Origin: Antedon mediterranea
Taxonomy: Eukaryota > Echinodermata > Crinoidea > Comatulida > Antedonidae
Direction of reading: 5' to 3'
Assembly (NCBI RefSeq): GCF_964355755.1
Contig: NC_092674.1
Location: forward strand, 31,112,001-31,176,000
DNA length: 64,000 bases
Part shown: positions 60,191 to 64,000 of the stretch, in pieces
Numbering within the stretch: the stretch's first letter is position 1
How the letters are laid out: every line of letters starts with the position of its first letter
The notes under the pieces: generated by a model
Told to the model about the DNA's origin: nothing
Database searches by the model: none
Seen by the model: the letters and a program-made list of their open reading frames with translations, nothing else
Translations under genes and position numbers: made by a program

Positions 60191-60779
60191 CCAACTCGTA
60201 CCTAAATATTTGGCTTACTCGTACCCAAGTATTTGGCTTACTCGTACCCATTTTTTGGCTTACCCGTACCCATTTTTGGCTTACTCGTACCCATTATTTG
60301 GCCTACTCGTACCCAATTTGAATAATTACTTGTAATGATTTGATCGGCGTAAAACTAGTGGTATGCTTTTGCCGTATGAATATTTTTATATTTAAATTGT
60401 TTTTTTATTTTACAGGTCTCGGTGAAATGTGTGCTAATAAAAATGACCATTGATTTGATTGTAGACTTCGTTTAATTAGGCATATATTTGTTAACATTTA
60501 TTTAAATCTAGTATTATAGTTTTATAAACGTATGTTTGATGTGTCTTTTTTATTTACGTAAGAGAACATTAATTAATAAAAAAATATTTTAACTGTTGTA
60601 TAGTTAGTATTACAATTCAATTAAGCCCAGGTAAAGCACCAACAACGTATAATTTTATACTTATCAATTTTTATTCTTTTATTTAATTCTAATTATCTTC
60701 CCTGATTACATTTGATCAAGTAATTATTTCTATTGTATTTGGTATATTTAAAATTGGTTGAATTAACAACACCCTGTTT

Positions 60780-61375
60780 TAAGCGAAAAGCCTGCCGGGC
60801 TATGGGGTCGAATTACTCGTAGATTTCGTGTTACGTGTTTTTTCTGACCGGGATTAACCTTTTATTATAAAAAACACGCATTTGTAGGGCCGGCGTCAAA
60901 GAGACGACTTAGTAATGACGTATGATCATTTTCCATATATCTTATTTATTAATAATTCAGTGAAATGATCATATACACGTACTGTCGTACTGTAGCCTAA
61001 GGCAATTAAACATTTTGGCAGATTTTCTTCTATAACAGCTACGTGTTTTTGCTGAATGGGGATTCCTCTTTATTATTAAAAAAAAAAACGCATTTGTACG
61101 GGTCCATTTGTAGTGTGTCCAAAAATAGGCAACGCAATGTGGCGTATGATCGTTTTCTATTTATTTTTTTTTCTTAAATAATTCAGTAAAATTATCTGTT
61201 TGTTTACGGTAATTAAACATTTTTGGTAGATGTTTCCTCAATAACTTACAGCTACGTGTTTTTGCTGACGAGGGATTCCCTTTTTTTAAAAAAAAATACG
61301 CATTCTATAATGTGTCAAATAAGACAAATGAAATGAACTACGATCGTTTTTCCATGGCAACGGATGTCGTCTTAT
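60780..61375. repeat. Three diverged tandem units of about 210-230 bp in the foldback core
   Basis: Each unit contains GCTACGTGTTTTTGCTGA (degraded in the first), a GGGATTCC/GGGATTAACC step, an A-rich run, ACGCATTTGTA and then CGTATGATCATTTTCCAT or a variant. Units begin near 60825, 61040 and 61253. They are heavily diverged, so the array is old compared with element C. Confidence 0.65.
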
Positions 61376-62407
61376 TTACTAAAATAATATAAACGTTCTG
61401 AAGGCCTACCTACACGTGTCTGAGTACTTACGTATCTGTCAGCGATAAGATGATTTTTTTAAGTTTTAGTAGTATTTATTTCGGTTTTTAGTCATAATAA
61501 TACAGTAATAATCATTATGAAATGAAAACGTAATAACAGCAAATGTCGTCGTTTGTAATTAAATGTTAAATTATTGGAGGTTAGTACAGTAGTTACCTTT
61601 TATTATTACTCTCACATCCGTCATTGTATACTAGATGAACGGCAATAATCTAATCTACTACTAAATGCTCATAGCAGCAATGAGGCTGGTATCCACTTAA
61701 ATAGTTTCGTGATTTTAAAATACGAGTGACTATTTAAAAATGTATTAAATATTTTCGAAATGTTAAAACAGTTTAATATTTTCCAAAACTTGCAAAACAA
61801 AACAACAAAAACCATTCGTTTTAAAACGATTTTCAAAAAGCACATTACTTCATTATCTGTAAAATAAAATGAAAATACAAATTATGTATAAAAGATATTC
61901 ATGTTTACTTTTAATAATTCAAGTTTTCATCATCACAGACTAGTGGGTATTTCAATTTCCATGTACTACTATTCGTAGAAAATAATAGATTAATAACTCA
62001 TAAATGAAAAAAAAATAGAATGCAGCACAGCAGCCGACCACTGACATCTTCCACAGAGCCATATAAAACAGCGCCCTCAAGTATTAACTTGACCAAATAC
62101 GACGTACGCAAATACGATGAAAGCTGTGCTTTTTTCGTACGAGTCTGTACATATTATTATACATTTTAGGTCAATAGTTTTTGCCATTATAATATCGAAC
62201 ATATGATTGGTATCTAAAAATTTAATAAAACTGGGTTTAAATGTAATATAAATATACTTTAAATAGCATTAAACTTGGGTACGGGCCAGCCAATGATGGG
62301 TACGGGTCAGCCAATGATGGGTACGGGTCAGCCAAAATTTTGGGTACGAGTAAGCCAAAATTTGGGTACGAGTTGGTGGGTACGAGTTGGCATGGGTACG
62401 GGTTGAC

Positions 62408-62442
62408 CTGTATTCAAATCCTCTACTATTGCTGCTAGCCAT
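62408..62442 (-). CDS. Candidate first coding exon of the small unidentified gene
   Basis: The minus strand reads GCAAGATGGCTAGCAGC. The start lies in an AAGATGGC context typical of YY1-type start-site elements, followed by 11 codons (MASSNSRGFEY) and an AG/GTCAAC donor. It lies divergently from the TMEM33-like gene. The donor is phase 2, while the exon at 57063 needs phase 0, so either another exon lies between them or this is not part of that gene. The donor coincides with the edge of the foldback-like repeat unit. Confidence 0.3.
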
Positions 62443-62636
62443 CTTGCACCCAAACCAACCCTAAGCTAAGTAGGTCGGCCCCTCTAACTAGAGTAGCCTA
62501 CTCCTACTCAGTAGTAGGACTAGGTAGGATGGCCTACTCAGTCAGTTTAACTAGATAGAGAGATCTGGAGAATGTGAAAAATGTTGTTCTTGAATGTATT
62601 GTTCTTTTTCAAATCGATTTTAGATAAGTTTTCAAG
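62443..62636. promoter_or_regulatory. Possible bidirectional promoter
   Basis: This 195-bp interval separates a divergent candidate start on the minus strand (62442) from the TMEM33-like start on the plus strand (62637). The YY1-like AAGATGGC motif sits at its left edge. No TATA box is evident. Several CTACTC/TAGTAGG motifs are present, of the kind common in this genome. A CGATTTTAG just before the plus-strand ATG could be an acceptor for a 5' UTR intron. Confidence 0.3.
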
Positions 62637-63155
62637 ATGCCAACAATAGAAGAGGTACCAGAAGATGTTCCAACAAGTACAACCGGCAACGGAGGCCAAC
62701 AGCAGCAGCAGCAGGAGCAACAAGCACATAGTTGGAGAGCTGTCGGTGTACGTAAGCTATGAAGCACAGACACATTACATTCTCCACTCACAAACCAGCG
62801 TTAAATACACATTTAAACCTATTATTCTTTATTGTTAGGGTCAAATTTTCCAATGCGAATCATTTGTCTCATTTGACCTTAAAAACTGTCTCAATTGTGC
62901 ATTACTGTAGCGCACAAAACCTCTTATTCATATAGGAACCAATTTCGTTTGATATAATCACTTAATAATAATAATTGATGATTACAATCAATAAGATTGA
63001 TAAAGATATACCATTAGGTACAATATCACCAAGTTTGTTGTGTGTGTTTTTTTAATTTAGAGCCATCTACTGGAAAACAAAGTTGACTGTGGAATGTGGA
63101 TAGCTCGCATTGCAAGCGTTACGTTTTCAATCATGTATGTCCTGCCCTTATCAAG
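62637..63155 (+). CDS. TMEM33-like ER membrane protein, first two coding exons
   Basis: Exon 1 (62637-62747) encodes 37 residues: an acidic start (MPTIEEVPEDV), a polyglutamine run from CAG repeats and HSWRAVG. Its donor GGT/GTACGT is phase 0. Exon 2 (63061-63155), after a pyrimidine-rich TTTAATTTAG acceptor, encodes SHLLENKVDCGMWIARIASV then SIMYVLPLS. This matches the first conserved segment of the TMEM33 / Pom33 family (an N-K-[LV]-D...W...R motif leading into a membrane span ending in LPL). Family members are multi-span endoplasmic-reticulum and nuclear-envelope proteins that shape tubular ER. Exon 2 ends phase 2 with TCAAG/GTAATT. The remaining exons were not found before the window ends, so the gene is partial. 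The variable Q-rich start is longer than in vertebrates. Confidence 0.75.
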
Positions 63156-64000
63156 GTAATTTATTTATCATAACATCCACTAATAAGTTTACAAACAATA
63201 GATTCAGTACCGTATTCAATTGTGTTTTTCATAATTACCAAATATTAATATTTTTATAATATATAAGTGAATTAATCATTGAGTCATAGTAGCCACAGTC
63301 ACTTACCTTGGCTGACCTGTTTTTTTGTTGGTTTGGTAAAATAAATAAATGAAAAATTAAATGAAATAATATTGGTTAAAGGGGGATTCTGGGTTTAAAA
63401 TTGCTTTTAAATATCGTTTATTTATTAAATAAAAAATATTATAAAAATATAGACATGTCAGAATGAAGAAATAATAACGAGAAATAAAAAAATAAAATTT
63501 CATATACATTTTAGGGTAAATTCATGGAAAGTCTGTTTTTCAGCAGCTTAGGGAAGCTCATTAATATTCATGAGATATTCACAAAATCACGTCATCAGTG
63601 GATTCCAAACTCGCGACGTCATGTACGTTGTGTTTTTCAATCTCCCCTGTCAAACGACGACCACCAGATCATTGTGAAATACATTATTTGTAGGTTTTCT
63701 AAGGTAGGCCTAAAGTGTAATAATAACAGTAGTAGCATATATTTATTTGACATTTAATAAAATACAAAATTTAGTACAGATTACGGAGTCATAAATTATA
63801 TACTATTTTTATACCTCGAATAGTACAGATCGTACTATCGGTTTCACGTACTAGGCTAGGCCTAAATCATTTTTTTTCATGGGTGAGAGCCATTCTGACT
63901 AGAGATTAAAACGCTAAAACATTGGGGCCCATCATGGGCCTAGCTAGCCTACTACTAAACGATTGGCCCACTACTAAACGATTGGCCCATAAATAACAAA
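63156..64000. other. TMEM33-like intron sequence at the window edge
   Basis: No further exon of the TMEM33-like gene was recognised. A 77-codon plus frame at 63524-63757 has mixed composition (HQWIPNSRRHVRCVFQ) in a segment with paired CACGTCATCAG and GCGACGTCATG words. It looks more like part of an unidentified repeat than a TMEM33 exon. Clusters of AGGCCTA, CCTACTACTAAACG and GATTGGCCCA occur near the end, the last as a direct repeat. Confidence 0.4.

Larger units (their letters stand above)
57304..62407. mobile_element. Foldback-like repeat unit: inverted arrays of an 'ACCCGTACCCA' repeat around a core
   Basis: The left edge GGTCAACCCGTACCCA and the right edge TGGGTACGGGTTGACC are exact inverted copies. 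Each continues inward as a tandem array of about 20-bp units (GGCTTACTCGTACCCAAAT on the left; GGGTACGGGTCAGCCAATGA on the right, 62276-62407). The left array is split by two inserted elements (57326-58848 and 58974-60190). A core of about 2 kb (60316-62275) lacks a coding frame. Terminal arrays in opposite orientation are the architecture of foldback elements. No target duplication was seen at the outer edges, so single-element status is inference. Confidence 0.5.

Noticed and set aside
62609-62791. Minus-strand frames with CCCSCCCCCWPP-type runs
   Set aside because: They are antisense to the CAG repeat in the TMEM33-like first exon.

Overview
The window is animal nuclear DNA. It is AT-rich and intron-containing, with spliced genes, GT..AG introns and a dense load of short inverted-repeat transposons. 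The motif TAGGCCTA (often TAGGCCTAC) recurs throughout. Together with the gene set (a large single-exon protocadherin, MAT2B, a TMEM33-like gene and a SAMD3-like SAM-domain gene), this suggests a marine invertebrate deuterostome, most likely an echinoderm. That assignment is inference: no rRNA or mitochondrial marker is present.

Layout. From 1 to 5,015 there is AT-rich non-coding DNA with two copies of a short palindromic element (called family A here). From 5,016 to 7,902 lies the main exon of a protocadherin on the minus strand. It has a signal peptide, about seven cadherin repeats, one membrane segment and a short tail. A consensus splice donor sits just before its stop, so further tail exons probably lie to the left. 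From 8.7 to 31.2 kb no convincing gene was found. That stretch holds MITE-like elements (family B above all), a perfect 22-bp satellite, a 111-bp satellite with a dimeric higher-order pattern, a SINE-like fragment and small duplications.

From 31,304 to 40,027 an 8.7-kb unit is bounded by inverted CACTGTAAAAAAAA ends and loaded with subterminal repeats. It encloses a six-exon minus-strand gene whose product has an N-terminal SAM domain, a Pro/Ser-rich linker and the conserved C-terminal region of fish and invertebrate 'SAMD3-like' proteins. The gene reads cleanly across all splice junctions except for two one-base frame breaks in homopolymers. This is the most unusual object in the window: either a large transposon carrying a SAM-domain gene, or a gene hemmed in by related repeats.

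From 40 to 54.7 kb there is more repeat-rich DNA, including a 2-kb non-autonomous element (51,521-53,569) with 11-bp inverted ends and a 5-bp target duplication. MAT2B (five exons, minus) follows at 54,767-56,451. A small unidentified minus-strand gene follows at 56,678-57,063. From 57.3 to 62.4 kb an array of 'ACCCGTACCCA'-type repeats, inverted at its far end like a foldback element, has received two related elements in opposite orientation. Each is flanked by its own perfect 8-bp target duplication, so together they make a palindrome of almost 3 kb. At the right edge, a TMEM33-like gene starts on the plus strand at 62,637. It may share a bidirectional promoter with the first exon of the small unidentified gene.

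The host genes show no functional link to each other. The organising theme is layered insertion of DNA transposons between and inside genes. Exon limits were read by eye from splice consensus and frame continuity, so positions may be off by a base or two.
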